Source: Promethearchaeota archaeon
Lineage (GTDB): Archaea > Asgardarchaeota > Lokiarchaeia > Sigyniarchaeales > SOKP01
DNA length: 64,000 nt
Direction of reading: 5' to 3'
Assembly: GCA_008080735.1 (NCBI GenBank)
Contig: SHMW01000016.1
Span: forward strand, 1 to 64,000
Shown: piece by piece, positions 1 to 8,465 of the stretch
How positions within the stretch are numbered: position 1 is the first letter of the stretch
Layout of the letters: every line of letters begins with the position of its first letter
The notes under the pieces: model-generated
Told to the model about the DNA's origin: nothing
Database searches by the model: none
Seen by the model: the letters and a program-made list of their open reading frames with translations, nothing else
Made by a program: the position numbers and the translations under genes

Positions 1-190
1 CCTAACCGATCAAGCAAGGCAAAAGGTTACCAAATTTCTCACCGCCCCCCCGATCAAATTCTCCCCTTCAAACGGGCGTCCCACAAAAGAGTTAAATAAG
101 AGTAAAATCAGACCGCAGAAGTACCAAATGAGTCCCAAAAGCTTTTTGGCAAAGACTCACTCGAGATATTTTACTGTAAGTAGTACTACC
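1..190 (-). other. possible 23S rRNA-like fragment (domain V region)
   Basis: Read on the minus strand, this stretch is G-rich and unlike the AT-rich spacers elsewhere. Positions 90-41 give a run resembling the conserved 23S rRNA segment around E. coli position 2230-2260: GGGACGCCCG, a short spacer, then TTTGATC, a G-run and CGGT, followed by GGTAACC. A TTTACTCTTATTTAA stretch before it resembles the AATACCACYCTT element that precedes it in 23S. The rest of a 23S gene cannot lie upstream, because a protein gene begins near 354. It would therefore be a detached or decayed rRNA piece, unless the left neighbour tells otherwise. The match was made by memory and eye, so confidence is low. Confidence 0.3.
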
Positions 191-353
191 TAATACCGAT
201 TCACGTAAGTGTTGGTTGTTTACAGAGATGTGCACTCTTAAAAATGCATAATAATATCATATGAACTATAAAAATATGTTTTTAAAGATTTTTGCATTAT
301 TGTTATATGCTTCAAATTAAAAAACCTCAAACTGGGTGGATTTTAGACTCTCG

Positions 354-1085
354 ATGATGGAAAAATACAAAAACTATTTGAAAATAACGAATGTAGGGGC
401 AATAGCTCGTCGATATTTTGTGAATAATTTTTATGATGGAATGTTAACCATTCTTGGCAGTTTATTGGGCTTTCTTACCTATATTCTTACTGGAACGCCG
501 ACTGTTGAGAGCCATATTATCATTCTTGCGGGCATAGGTACCTCGATCAGTATGTTCATCTCGGGCTTTTCTGGATCCTATCTATCAGAAAAAGCTGAAC
601 GGAGAAAAATTCAAAATGAAATCGAGCGCGCGATGGGACAGTTCAGAGAAGAAGAGGGCAAAACGATTGAACAGCAAGTAGATGTGAAAGAAATTGAAAA
701 AGCAATGCTTCGAGAACTTCCCAATGATAATCCTCCTATATTAAGAAAGAAAATTTTGCAGAAAAAAAGGGAAAAAGTAAAAACATTATACGAGAAAGCG
801 GAAAGTTTCGCAAACAAAATTGTCTCCACGGTGAATGGGGGCGCTCCGTTTTTAGGAGGGTTGGTTCCTTTGTTTCCGTTCTTTTTTGTCCCTCAAGCAG
901 GCTTGATAACCTTTATTATTTCATTTACTATAATCATCGTTTTTATCGTCTTATTGGGTGTTTTTTTGGGAGTGATCTCAAAAGGTTCGATCATCAAGAA
1001 TGTGATTCAAATGATAGCAGCTTTTATAATTACTTTTCTGGTTACGATGCCTATCCTCTTATTTACTCCAAGCGGTGGACCATGA
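354..1085 (+). CDS. VIT1/CCC1-family membrane protein (TIGR00267-like)
   Basis: Integral membrane protein of the CCC1/VIT1 family, whose characterised members move Fe2+ or Mn2+ across membranes. The N-terminal part carries the family signature: RRYFVNNFYDGMLT near residue 20, then a glycine-rich membrane helix and SGSYLSEKAERR around residue 80. A charged cytosolic segment of about 80 residues, lysine- and glutamate-rich, separates the first helix pair from the last three helices, as in archaeal members. I chose ATG 354 over GTG 336 because the GTG lies inside the only purine-rich, RBS-like stretch and ATG 354/357 follows it. The gene stands alone, with 236 bp before the next one. The substrate is not deducible; an iron or manganese role is inference from the family. 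Confidence 0.7.
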   Translation: MMEKYKNYLKITNVGAIARRYFVNNFYDGMLTILGSLLGFLTYILTGTPTVESHIIILAGIGTSISMFISGFSGSYLSEKAERRKIQNEIERAMGQFREEEGKTIEQQVDVKEIEKAMLRELPNDNPPILRKKILQKKREKVKTLYEKAESFANKIVSTVNGGAPFLGGLVPLFPFFFVPQAGLITFIISFTIIIVFIVLLGVFLGVISKGSIIKNVIQMIAAFIITFLVTMPILLFTPSGGP

Positions 1086-1263
1086 GAAAATTTTTCTTCC
1101 TTATCAATAATAAATAGGATTATCACATCTAAATTGTAGTTTCTGAGTAATAGCTTCTCATGATAAGTTTGCTATTCAAATTCTTTATCTATCCTTCTTT
1201 TAGTCTTTACAATCACAAAGAAAGTTTTGTTCAAAATTGTGGAAACTATTAAAAATCTTTATT

Positions 1264-1271
1264 TTTATATA
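1264..1271 (+). promoter_or_regulatory. candidate TATA box of first DUF4332 gene
   Basis: TTTATATA lies about 50 bp before the ATG at 1322, in the AT-rich gap after the VIT1-like gene. An archaeal TATA box here would give a leader of roughly 25 nt. No clear BRE or Shine-Dalgarno site is visible. Confidence 0.3.
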
Positions 1272-1321
1272 TTTACTAACATCTCATTTTGAATGTTAAA
1301 CAACAACAGAGTTGAAATAAA

Positions 1322-2116
1322 ATGAAAGTAATTGAAATCGAAGGTATTGGGCCAGAATATGAAAAAGATTTAAATAATGCAGGAATTGAAGATGTAGAGC
1401 AATTGGCTGAATTAAGTTGGGAAGAGCTTGAAGAATTAGCTGAAAAATCAGGAATTTCGTTAAAGCGTTTAGACAAATGGGCAGAACACGCAGATTTAAT
1501 TAGTCTCTTAGGAATCGGTCCGGAATATGCGGAAGCTTTAAATAAAGTGGGGATTGATTCAGTTAAAGAACTCGCATATCGAAATCCTGAAAATACACTT
1601 AAAAAGATTGAAGAATTAGATAAAGACCAGCCAGATGTGATACGTAAGCTCCCTACGAGTGATCAAATTTCTGATTGGATCGACCAAGCAAAGGAGAAGT
1701 ATGGAATTATCGACGAAAAGAAGGGTTCAGGTACCAAACTTATAAAGATCGAAGGGATTGGTCCAGAATACGCGAAAGATCTTAAAGCAGCAGGATACGA
1801 AGATTGTGAACAATTGTTGCCACTCTCGAAAGATGATCTTGAAGAATTGGCCGAAGAGACGGGTATATCAGAGAAATTATTGGACAAATGGCAAGAGCAC
1901 GCCGATCTTATGAGAATCAAGGGCGTTGGTCCAGAATATGCGGATGCGTTAAACAAAATTGGAATAGATTCTGTAAAAGAATTAGCTCAAAGGAACCCTG
2001 AAAACACTCTTAAAAGGATCGAGGAATTGGATAAGGATGAACCAGATGTGTTGCGCAGGCTACCCGTATTAGATGAAATTAAAGATTGGATTAAGCAAGC
2101 AGAAGATATTAAATAA
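1322..2116 (+). CDS. DUF4332-like helix-hairpin-helix protein, two repeats
   Basis: The 264-residue soluble acidic protein consists of two copies of a module of about 130 residues (roughly 1-128 and 140-264). Each module holds two helix-hairpin-helix-like motifs (IEGIGPEY and LGIGPEYAEAL in the first, IEGIGPEYAKDL and KGVGPEYADAL in the second) and ends with a helical stretch containing RNPENTL and a final DWI..A. This is the DUF4332 pattern. HhH motifs generally bind nucleic-acid backbones or mediate protein contacts, but the strong negative charge argues against simple DNA binding. It is followed by a close paralog at 2370, so the pair arose by tandem gene duplication on top of internal duplication. 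No function is assigned. Confidence 0.75.
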   Translation: MKVIEIEGIGPEYEKDLNNAGIEDVEQLAELSWEELEELAEKSGISLKRLDKWAEHADLISLLGIGPEYAEALNKVGIDSVKELAYRNPENTLKKIEELDKDQPDVIRKLPTSDQISDWIDQAKEKYGIIDEKKGSGTKLIKIEGIGPEYAKDLKAAGYEDCEQLLPLSKDDLEELAEETGISEKLLDKWQEHADLMRIKGVGPEYADALNKIGIDSVKELAQRNPENTLKRIEELDKDEPDVLRRLPVLDEIKDWIKQAEDIK

Positions 2117-2369
2117 GTGATATAATTTTCTATCTCATATTTTTTCTTTTTATTTTTAAAATAAGACTTTCAATACGGATAATTTATTTTTTGTATTTTA
2201 GTAACATCGAGAATTTGTATTTTTCATTGATCAAATCATATAATCAATTATTTAGTGTGGGTTGATAAGAAACTTTTGAAATTTAGACTAAAGATTTATA
2301 ATTAAATTTTTGTTCTTATTAAACTAAGTTTTTCGAAATTTAATGTAAACAAGATTGAGGTATAATTAT

Positions 2370-3164
2370 ATGAAAGTTATAGAGATTGAAGGAGTAGGAG
2401 AGAAGTACGCAAAAGTCTTAGAAGAAAATGGCGTTGATGAAGTGGAAGATTTTGTAACATTAAGCTATGAAGATTTAGAAAACCTAGCTGATAAGACAGA
2501 TCTATCACTAAAGCTCTTGGATAAATGGCAAGAGCACGCAGATTTAATGGTTTTGCTTAAAGGCGTTGGACCAGAATACGCTGACGCTCTAAATAAGATC
2601 GGAATTGACAGTGTTAGAGAATTTGCGTATAGAAATCCCGAAAATACCCTTAAAAAACTAGAACAACTAGATAAAGAAGAACCGGACGTCTTGCGCCAAT
2701 TACCAACCTTAGATGATTTAAAAGACTGGATTGAACAAGCGAAAGAGAAGTACAATGTAGATAAAAAAACAAAAGGTCCTGGAACAAAATTAATAAAAAT
2801 CGAAGGTATTGGGGATGAATATGCGAAAGATTTGAAAAAAGCTGGTATCGAGACGTGTGAGCAATTGGTCCCATTATCTAAAAATGATCTTAAGGAATTG
2901 GCGGACAAGACGGGCATTTCCCCCAAGCGCCTTGATAAATGGCAGGAGCACGCCGACCTAATGAGAATTAAAGGTGTAGGTTCTGAATATGCCGACCTTC
3001 TTAACCAGATTGGAATTGATTCGGTGAAAGAACTTGCACAACGAAATCCGGAAAATACTTTAAAAAGGGTAGAAGAATTTGATAAGGAGAAACCAGATGT
3101 CGTAAGACGATTGCCAGTGTTAGACGAGATTAAAGATTGGATTGCCCAAGCAAAAGATTTATAA
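2370..3164 (+). CDS. DUF4332-like helix-hairpin-helix protein, paralog
   Basis: This paralog of the preceding gene has the same two-module build: HhH motifs IEGVGEKYA and KGVGPEYADAL, then IEGIGDEYAKDL and KGVGSEYADLL, each module closing with RNPENTL and DWI.QA. The modules resemble their counterparts in the upstream gene, so four copies of the domain lie in about 1.8 kb. I place the start at ATG 2370. An upstream TTG at 2355 would add five residues but overlaps the TTGAGGT that looks like the ribosome-binding site for ATG 2370. The intergenic gap of 253 bp suggests its own promoter. One motif is altered (GDEYAK instead of GPEYAK). Function unknown. Confidence 0.75.
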   Translation: MKVIEIEGVGEKYAKVLEENGVDEVEDFVTLSYEDLENLADKTDLSLKLLDKWQEHADLMVLLKGVGPEYADALNKIGIDSVREFAYRNPENTLKKLEQLDKEEPDVLRQLPTLDDLKDWIEQAKEKYNVDKKTKGPGTKLIKIEGIGDEYAKDLKKAGIETCEQLVPLSKNDLKELADKTGISPKRLDKWQEHADLMRIKGVGSEYADLLNQIGIDSVKELAQRNPENTLKRVEEFDKEKPDVVRRLPVLDEIKDWIAQAKDL

Positions 3165-3343
3165 ATGAATTTTTAAGCAGTTTTACCATATTCTTTTTTA
3201 TTTTTTTTCATATTATTCCAAATTGATGAGTAGATCCAATTTTTTTTTATTATTATAACTCAAAGGTTTTTAGACAAAAAATTAATAATTCTAATTTCAT
3301 TTTCCGATATAGTTAGAAGCTACTAAAAAGGAGAATCAAGAAA

Positions 3344-4126
3344 ATGAAACATATGTGTGGTGTTGATATCGGGTCATTGGCCACCAAAATAGTATTACTT
3401 GACGATAATAAGCAGATGGTTGACTGGCGTTTAAATAGGTCAACATATGATTTCAAACGAGTAGGTCGTAATCTATTTCAAGATATCTTAAAAAAAAACG
3501 AATTATCTCGCTCTGATGTATTTGTAATGTCAACGGGTTATGGAAGAAATACGATAGATTTTGCTGATGATAGAATTACAGAAATCACAGCTCATGCACG
3601 AGGAGCTCAATTTTTTTATCCCGATGCTCATTCTGTCATCGACATAGGAGGACAGGATAGTAAAGCCATTGTTATGTCCTCAAAAACCGGAAATGTCATT
3701 GATTTCCAGATGAACGATAAATGCGCTGCGGGAACGGGCAGATTTTTAGAAGTAATGGCCAACGCATTAGAAATACCTTTAGATGATATGGGGTCTATCG
3801 CATTAAAATCAAATAAGCCAGCTTCAATTAGTTCTACTTGTACCGTATTTGCAGAAAGCGAAGTGATCAGTTTATTTGCACAAGGAACATCAAAAGAGAA
3901 TATAGCCGCAGGGATTCACAAATCAATTGCAAAAAGAGTAGCAGGAATGGCAAAACGAATTGGTGTAGAACCTCTCTTAGTATTCTGTGGCGGTGTTGCG
4001 AAAAACATCGCAGTCAAAAAATATCTTGAAGAAGAACTGGAATTTGAGATCGTACGACCTGAATACCCACAACTCACAGGCGCTCTTGGCGCAGCTCTAT
4101 TGGCTTTGGATAAAAATTCAAACTAA
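3344..4126 (+). CDS. activator ATPase of 2-hydroxyacyl-CoA dehydratase (HgdC/BadF family)
   Basis: This BadF/BadG/BcrA/HgdC-family ASKHA ATPase uses ATP hydrolysis to push one low-potential electron from a [4Fe-4S] cluster into a dehydratase or reductase partner. The first phosphate loop VDIGS lies near residue 6, IDIGGQDSK near 100 and FCGGVAKN near 215. The two cysteines that bind the bridging cluster in the homodimer are at about 127 (DKCAAGTGRF) and 165 (STCTVFAESEV), close to the positions known for Acidaminococcus HgdC. The length of 260 residues fits a single-subunit activator. A good RBS (AAGGAG) precedes ATG 3344. It is the only activator in this window, while five potential partner subunits occur, the nearest at 7325. 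One activator serving several enzymes is inference. Confidence 0.88.
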   Translation: MKHMCGVDIGSLATKIVLLDDNKQMVDWRLNRSTYDFKRVGRNLFQDILKKNELSRSDVFVMSTGYGRNTIDFADDRITEITAHARGAQFFYPDAHSVIDIGGQDSKAIVMSSKTGNVIDFQMNDKCAAGTGRFLEVMANALEIPLDDMGSIALKSNKPASISSTCTVFAESEVISLFAQGTSKENIAAGIHKSIAKRVAGMAKRIGVEPLLVFCGGVAKNIAVKKYLEEELEFEIVRPEYPQLTGALGAALLALDKNSN

Positions 4127-4341
4127 AAATTATGATTAGTTTTCTACTTATTTTTCATTAATTATTTCTTAGAGTCTCTTATCAAAGATTTTATCTTAAA
4201 TTTTAGATTTATTTCTCATCTACTGGAAATTTAGGATTAATAATTCTAATAATAATCGAAGATCGATAAGATATAATCAAGTTAAAAATTTAAGATGTAA
4301 GCTTTTTTAATAGCAAAAAATTAGAATCCCTATCTATTCCA

Positions 4342-4349
4342 TTTATAAA
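4342..4349 (+). promoter_or_regulatory. candidate TATA box of cation ATPase gene; spacer 4127-4452
   Basis: The 326-bp gap between the activator gene and the ATPase gene is AT-rich with no visible ORF or RNA gene. TTTATAAA at 4342-4349 is its best archaeal TATA-like element. It would give an untranslated leader of about 80 nt before ATG 4453, longer than usual here. No riboswitch fold was recognised. Confidence 0.35.
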
Positions 4350-4452
4350 CCCTTTACCCCTTTCGGTTCAGTAGATTGAGGATTTAGAAAGGAAAATAGA
4401 TCCAGATAGAAAAGAAATATTCAAAAATTATAGAAATAGCAAACAGTTTATC

Positions 4453-7182
4453 ATGAATGAGGAAAATATAAACGGTTCTCTGGAACAACTAGCGTCTCCA
4501 TGGCAAGTTTCCCATAAAACAGTAATTGAACAACTCGACGTGGATCCAAATAAAGGGTTGAATTCAAGTGAGATTGAACCGAGAAGAGAGAAGTTTGGGT
4601 CTAACAAGATGAAAAAGAAAGAGAGAAAAGGCGCCTTGGAAATATTGATAAATCAAATAAAAAGTATCATTATAATTCTACTTATCGCCGCCACAGTGAT
4701 ATCATTGATTTTTGGTGAAATTATAGAAGCAATCGCGATCTCTGCTGTTATAATTATTAATACCTTAATCGGCTTTTTCACAGAATTAAAGGCAGCCAGA
4801 TCGATGGAAGCGTTATATGAATTAACACAAATTAAAAGTAAGGTTCTACGAGAAGGAGAAGTGAGGAAGATCTCTGCTGATGAGTTGGTGGTGGGAGATA
4901 TTATAGTTCAAGATGCCGGAGATCTAGTGCCCGCAGATTCACGAATCATTGATTCTTCAAAGCTACAAGCCAATGAGTCTTCTTTGACCGGGGAATCAAT
5001 TCCAGTTAATAAACAGAATAAAAAAATTGAAGATGAAAAAACTCCATTGGCAGAAAGGTATAATATGCTATATAAAGGTACAGCAATCACCAGGGGATCT
5101 GCCGAAGCAATTGTAGTTGCAGTGGGAGAGGATACGGAATTGGGGCGAATCACCTCTCTGGTTGAAGAAGCAGGTGAGGGAGAAACTCCTCTCACAGAAA
5201 GATTACAAAAGCTGGGAAGGAATCTCTTTTGGGTCACATTAGTAGTTGCGGTAGTTGTGGGAATAAGTGGATTAATAAGAAATCCGGAAAACTTATTCTT
5301 AATGATTGAGTCCGCTTTAGCTTTAGCAGTGGCAACCGTTCCAGAGGGTCTGCCCGTTGTCGCTACAATCTCTTTAGCACGCGGAATGTGGAGAATGGCA
5401 GATAAAAATGCACTTATAAATCGCCTATCTGCAGTCGAAACCTTGGGATCCACGAATATCATTTGTACCGATAAGACAGGGACGCTCACAGAAAATAGGA
5501 TGACCGCAATTAAAATATATACAAATAAGGAGATTATTGAAATTACCGGAAAGGGCTTTGAAATTAGTGGAAAATTTGTAATCGACAATGAAGAAATAAA
5601 TCCAGAAGAACTCACTACTCTTTCTAGATTGATTAAAGTCTGTTTGCTATGTAATAATGCAAATTATAAAAAAGGAGAGGGAGATTCTGATGATGAATTT
5701 GTTGGAGAGCCTTTAGAAGTTGCATTATTGATAATGGGATTGAAATCGGGCTTTAGCCGTAAGCAGCTTTTAGAGCAATATCCGGAAGTAAGAGAAGAAT
5801 CTTTTGATCCTAGTATTAACAAAATGGCAACTATTAACAAATTTAATGGTAAATATTTAGTCTCGGTGAAGGGTGCACCAGAAGATGTCTTAGAGGTGTG
5901 TACATCATATTGGACCGAAAACGGAGTAAAATCTCTCACCCAAGAAATTAAAAATAAAATTCTACAAAATAACCAATCGTTTGCCGAAAAAGGATTAAGA
6001 ATAATAGCAACAGCTACCAAAGAAGCTCAGAATCAAGATATTGAGCCATATTCAGATTTAGAATTTTTGGGACTTGTTGCACTTTTAGACCCAGCTCGGA
6101 AAGAAGTCAAACCCGCAATTGAAATTTGTAAAAATGCGGGCATAAACATCATTATGATTACAGGAGATCAAGCGCCTACTGCACAATATATCGGAGAAGA
6201 ACTCGGTTTAATTTCTCACGATGGCTCTAATGTTAGGGAAGGTAAGGTGATTAAGGTGTATGATGAATTATCAAGAGAGGACATTGAGGAAATTGAGAAA
6301 GGCACGATCTTTGCCAGAGTTGAACCCGAACAAAAATTAAATCTTATTGATATTTTTCAAAAAGAAGGGAATATCGTTGCCATGACAGGAGATGGAGTGA
6401 ACGATGCCCCTGCACTTCGTAAAGCCAATATAGGTGTTGCAATGGGGCAGAGAGGGACGCAAGTAGCTCAGGAGGCAGCAGATATGATTTTGGAGGATGA
6501 TAATTTCGAGACGATCACCACCGCAGTAGAGGAGGGTCGAATTATTACAGATAATATTAAGAATTTTGTAATATATTTGCTCTCGTGTAACATTAGCGAA
6601 ATTTTACTAGTATTTTTCGCATCTCTATTGGGGATGCCATTGCCGATTCTCCCATTGCAAATATTATTTTTGAATGTGGTCACGGATATTTTTCCCGCAT
6701 TTGCCCTAACCGCAGGAGAAGGTACACCAGGAATTATGAAACGAGCCCCTCGGGATCCAGATAAACCAATAATCACAAAAAATCATTGGGTCACGATTGC
6801 GATATATGGGTTTGGGCTTACCATGACCGTTTTAGGAACGTATGCGATTGCCCTTTATATATTAGGCTTTGATGAAGCTCGCTCGGTCACGATTTCATTC
6901 TTGACTCTGGCTTTTGTTCAACTATGGCATGTGCTTAATATGCGAAATTTTAGGTCAAGTTTTTTCAAGAATGAAATTACAGACAATAGTTATATTTGGG
7001 GAGCGATTGTCTTAAGCGCTACCATAATCCTACTGGCGACATATCTTCCAGGGCTTTCATTTATCTTAAAAACTGTGGATCCTCAAATTGATGGTTGGTT
7101 CTTGATTTTGGGAATGAGTTCGATTCCCTTAATTTTAGGTCAAATTTGGAAGTCATTCAATAATGAAATTTCACTTTTTTAG
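4453..7182 (+). CDS. P2-type cation ATPase, SERCA-like (probable Ca2+ pump)
   Basis: This membrane ATPase exports cations with a phospho-aspartate cycle. The order is complete: an N-terminal cation-ATPase domain, TGES near 178 (actuator), PEGLP in M4 near 297, the phosphorylation site DKTGTLT near 339, a nucleotide-binding domain, TGDGVNDAP near 645 and six C-terminal helices. The ion-site residues of SERCA are preserved: Glu in PEGLP, Asn and Glu in M5 (SCNISEI), and Asn, Thr and Asp in M6 (FLNVVTD). This supports Ca2+ more than Na+/K+ or H+. At 909 residues it is typical of prokaryotic PMA1/SERCA relatives. The gene stands alone, with a long leader. Mn2+ or Na+ transport remains possible. 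Confidence 0.9.
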   Translation: MNEENINGSLEQLASPWQVSHKTVIEQLDVDPNKGLNSSEIEPRREKFGSNKMKKKERKGALEILINQIKSIIIILLIAATVISLIFGEIIEAIAISAVIIINTLIGFFTELKAARSMEALYELTQIKSKVLREGEVRKISADELVVGDIIVQDAGDLVPADSRIIDSSKLQANESSLTGESIPVNKQNKKIEDEKTPLAERYNMLYKGTAITRGSAEAIVVAVGEDTELGRITSLVEEAGEGETPLTERLQKLGRNLFWVTLVVAVVVGISGLIRNPENLFLMIESALALAVATVPEGLPVVATISLARGMWRMADKNALINRLSAVETLGSTNIICTDKTGTLTENRMTAIKIYTNKEIIEITGKGFEISGKFVIDNEEINPEELTTLSRLIKVCLLCNNANYKKGEGDSDDEFVGEPLEVALLIMGLKSGFSRKQLLEQYPEVREESFDPSINKMATINKFNGKYLVSVKGAPEDVLEVCTSYWTENGVKSLTQEIKNKILQNNQSFAEKGLRIIATATKEAQNQDIEPYSDLEFLGLVALLDPARKEVKPAIEICKNAGINIIMITGDQAPTAQYIGEELGLISHDGSNVREGKVIKVYDELSREDIEEIEKGTIFARVEPEQKLNLIDIFQKEGNIVAMTGDGVNDAPALRKANIGVAMGQRGTQVAQEAADMILEDDNFETITTAVEEGRIITDNIKNFVIYLLSCNISEILLVFFASLLGMPLPILPLQILFLNVVTDIFPAFALTAGEGTPGIMKRAPRDPDKPIITKNHWVTIAIYGFGLTMTVLGTYAIALYILGFDEARSVTISFLTLAFVQLWHVLNMRNFRSSFFKNEITDNSYIWGAIVLSATIILLATYLPGLSFILKTVDPQIDGWFLILGMSSIPLILGQIWKSFNNEISLF

Positions 7183-7324
7183 AGTGTTTTCAATTCCTAA
7201 CTATCATATTATTGAATGTATAGGAAAAAGAAAGCAAATCCGACGACTTTTTGGGTAAAGAGTAAATTTTATCAACAATATACTCTTGTAATTAATAATA
7301 TTAATTTAGCTAAAGAATTTAATT

Positions 7325-8461
7325 ATGCACTCCTTGGATCTTCTATCGGAATTCACTTCGTTTATTGAGCAGAAGAAAGCGCAAGGTAAGAAGATAATCG
7401 CGTTTCTTTCCCACGACAACGTGCCAGAAGAGCTAATTGATGCAGCGGGTTTTGTTCCATTGCGCTTGGTTTTTGCTGGGGACGATTCGCTAATGAATGC
7501 GAGCCATAACTTTTTACCTCCTTCGACTTGTAGTTTTGCCCAAAGTTGTATTGGATTCTTTTCTCTGAAACCGAACATGTATAGATTCTTGGATTATGTA
7601 GATTATATTTTATTGTCTAATCATTGCGTATCCGATATAGTAGTTTCAGAAATTATTTCTCAAAATTTTAATGTTGAAAGGTTGGATTTTTATGTCTCCT
7701 ATACTCGAAATAATAATGCATTAAAGTATTATAAAATCGAATTAGAACAATTTCGAAAAGAACTTGAAAAAATTAAGGGAGAAAAAATTCCCGACGAAAA
7801 AATCCGTGAAAGTATTATAAAGTACAACGAATTTAAAAAAACACTCGCAAAAGTAAAAGATTTGCAAATCAAGGGATCGGAAAAATTAAAAATATATCAA
7901 AAAGCAATGCTATTCGGACCACAAATTCAATCTGAACTGGAAGAATTTATTGCTCAAACCAAAGAAAAAAACGATTATATGGGTAATAATGCGAAAAATG
8001 TAATTCTTACGGGGTGTTCGATCTTCATTGGGGACTATCTGATGGATTTAATAGAAGAAAGCGGGGGGAATATCGTATTTTTTGATAGTTGGGTGGGATA
8101 TAATTATTACACTCAAACTTTTTCCCAAGAAATTTTAGATAAAATTAGCGATCCCATCGATCTATTAGTCAAACGATTTGAAAATAATGTTTATGGCGAT
8201 CACACTGTTCCTAATTCTCTCGATGAAAGGATTGCGCTGATTGAGAATTATGTCAATGAATTCCAAAAGGAGCATGGAATTAAATTGGGCGTAATTAATC
8301 ACGTGATTAAATTTTGCGACCACTTCGCTTTATTTCAATCGTTATTTAAAGATAAACTGCAAGATATAGGTATTCAAGTGTTAAATTTGGAAAGAGATTA
8401 TTCACGATCGATAAGAGGTCAGCTTTCCACTAGAATTGAAGCATTTATGGAGATGTTATGA
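7325..8461 (+). CDS. 2-hydroxyacyl-CoA dehydratase/benzoyl-CoA reductase-type subunit
   Basis: The 378-residue protein is of the HgdB/FldC/BcrC family (2-hydroxyglutaryl-CoA dehydratase D-component). It shows the family opening, VPEELIDAAGFVPLRL near 36, then cysteines in STCSFAQSC (near 70), SNHCVSD (near 100) and LTGCSIF (near 235) that could hold the [4Fe-4S] cluster. It ends with the family tail TRIEAFMEML. Enzymes of this family remove water from 2-hydroxyacyl-CoAs or reduce aromatic CoA rings by ketyl-radical chemistry after activation by an HgdC-type ATPase. The next gene starts 5 nt after its stop, so the two subunits are co-transcribed. TATA-like sequence lies 30-40 bp upstream of ATG 7325. 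The substrate cannot be read from the sequence. Confidence 0.82.
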   Translation: MHSLDLLSEFTSFIEQKKAQGKKIIAFLSHDNVPEELIDAAGFVPLRLVFAGDDSLMNASHNFLPPSTCSFAQSCIGFFSLKPNMYRFLDYVDYILLSNHCVSDIVVSEIISQNFNVERLDFYVSYTRNNNALKYYKIELEQFRKELEKIKGEKIPDEKIRESIIKYNEFKKTLAKVKDLQIKGSEKLKIYQKAMLFGPQIQSELEEFIAQTKEKNDYMGNNAKNVILTGCSIFIGDYLMDLIEESGGNIVFFDSWVGYNYYTQTFSQEILDKISDPIDLLVKRFENNVYGDHTVPNSLDERIALIENYVNEFQKEHGIKLGVINHVIKFCDHFALFQSLFKDKLQDIGIQVLNLERDYSRSIRGQLSTRIEAFMEML

Positions 8462-8465
8462 GAAA

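Noticed and set aside
1-335. Idea of an intact 23S rRNA gene with an intron carrying the VIT1-like gene
   Set aside because: No rRNA-like sequence is seen to the right of the membrane-protein gene and that gene is not an intron-homing endonuclease.
2465-2926. 153-codon minus-strand frame within the second DUF4332 gene
   Set aside because: A shadow of the repeats on the plus strand; similar antisense frames appear in the paralog because the DNA is duplicated.
4908-5615. 235-codon open frame on the minus strand inside the cation ATPase
   Set aside because: It is antisense to a fully conserved P-type ATPase with all motifs; the minus-strand translation shows no family pattern.
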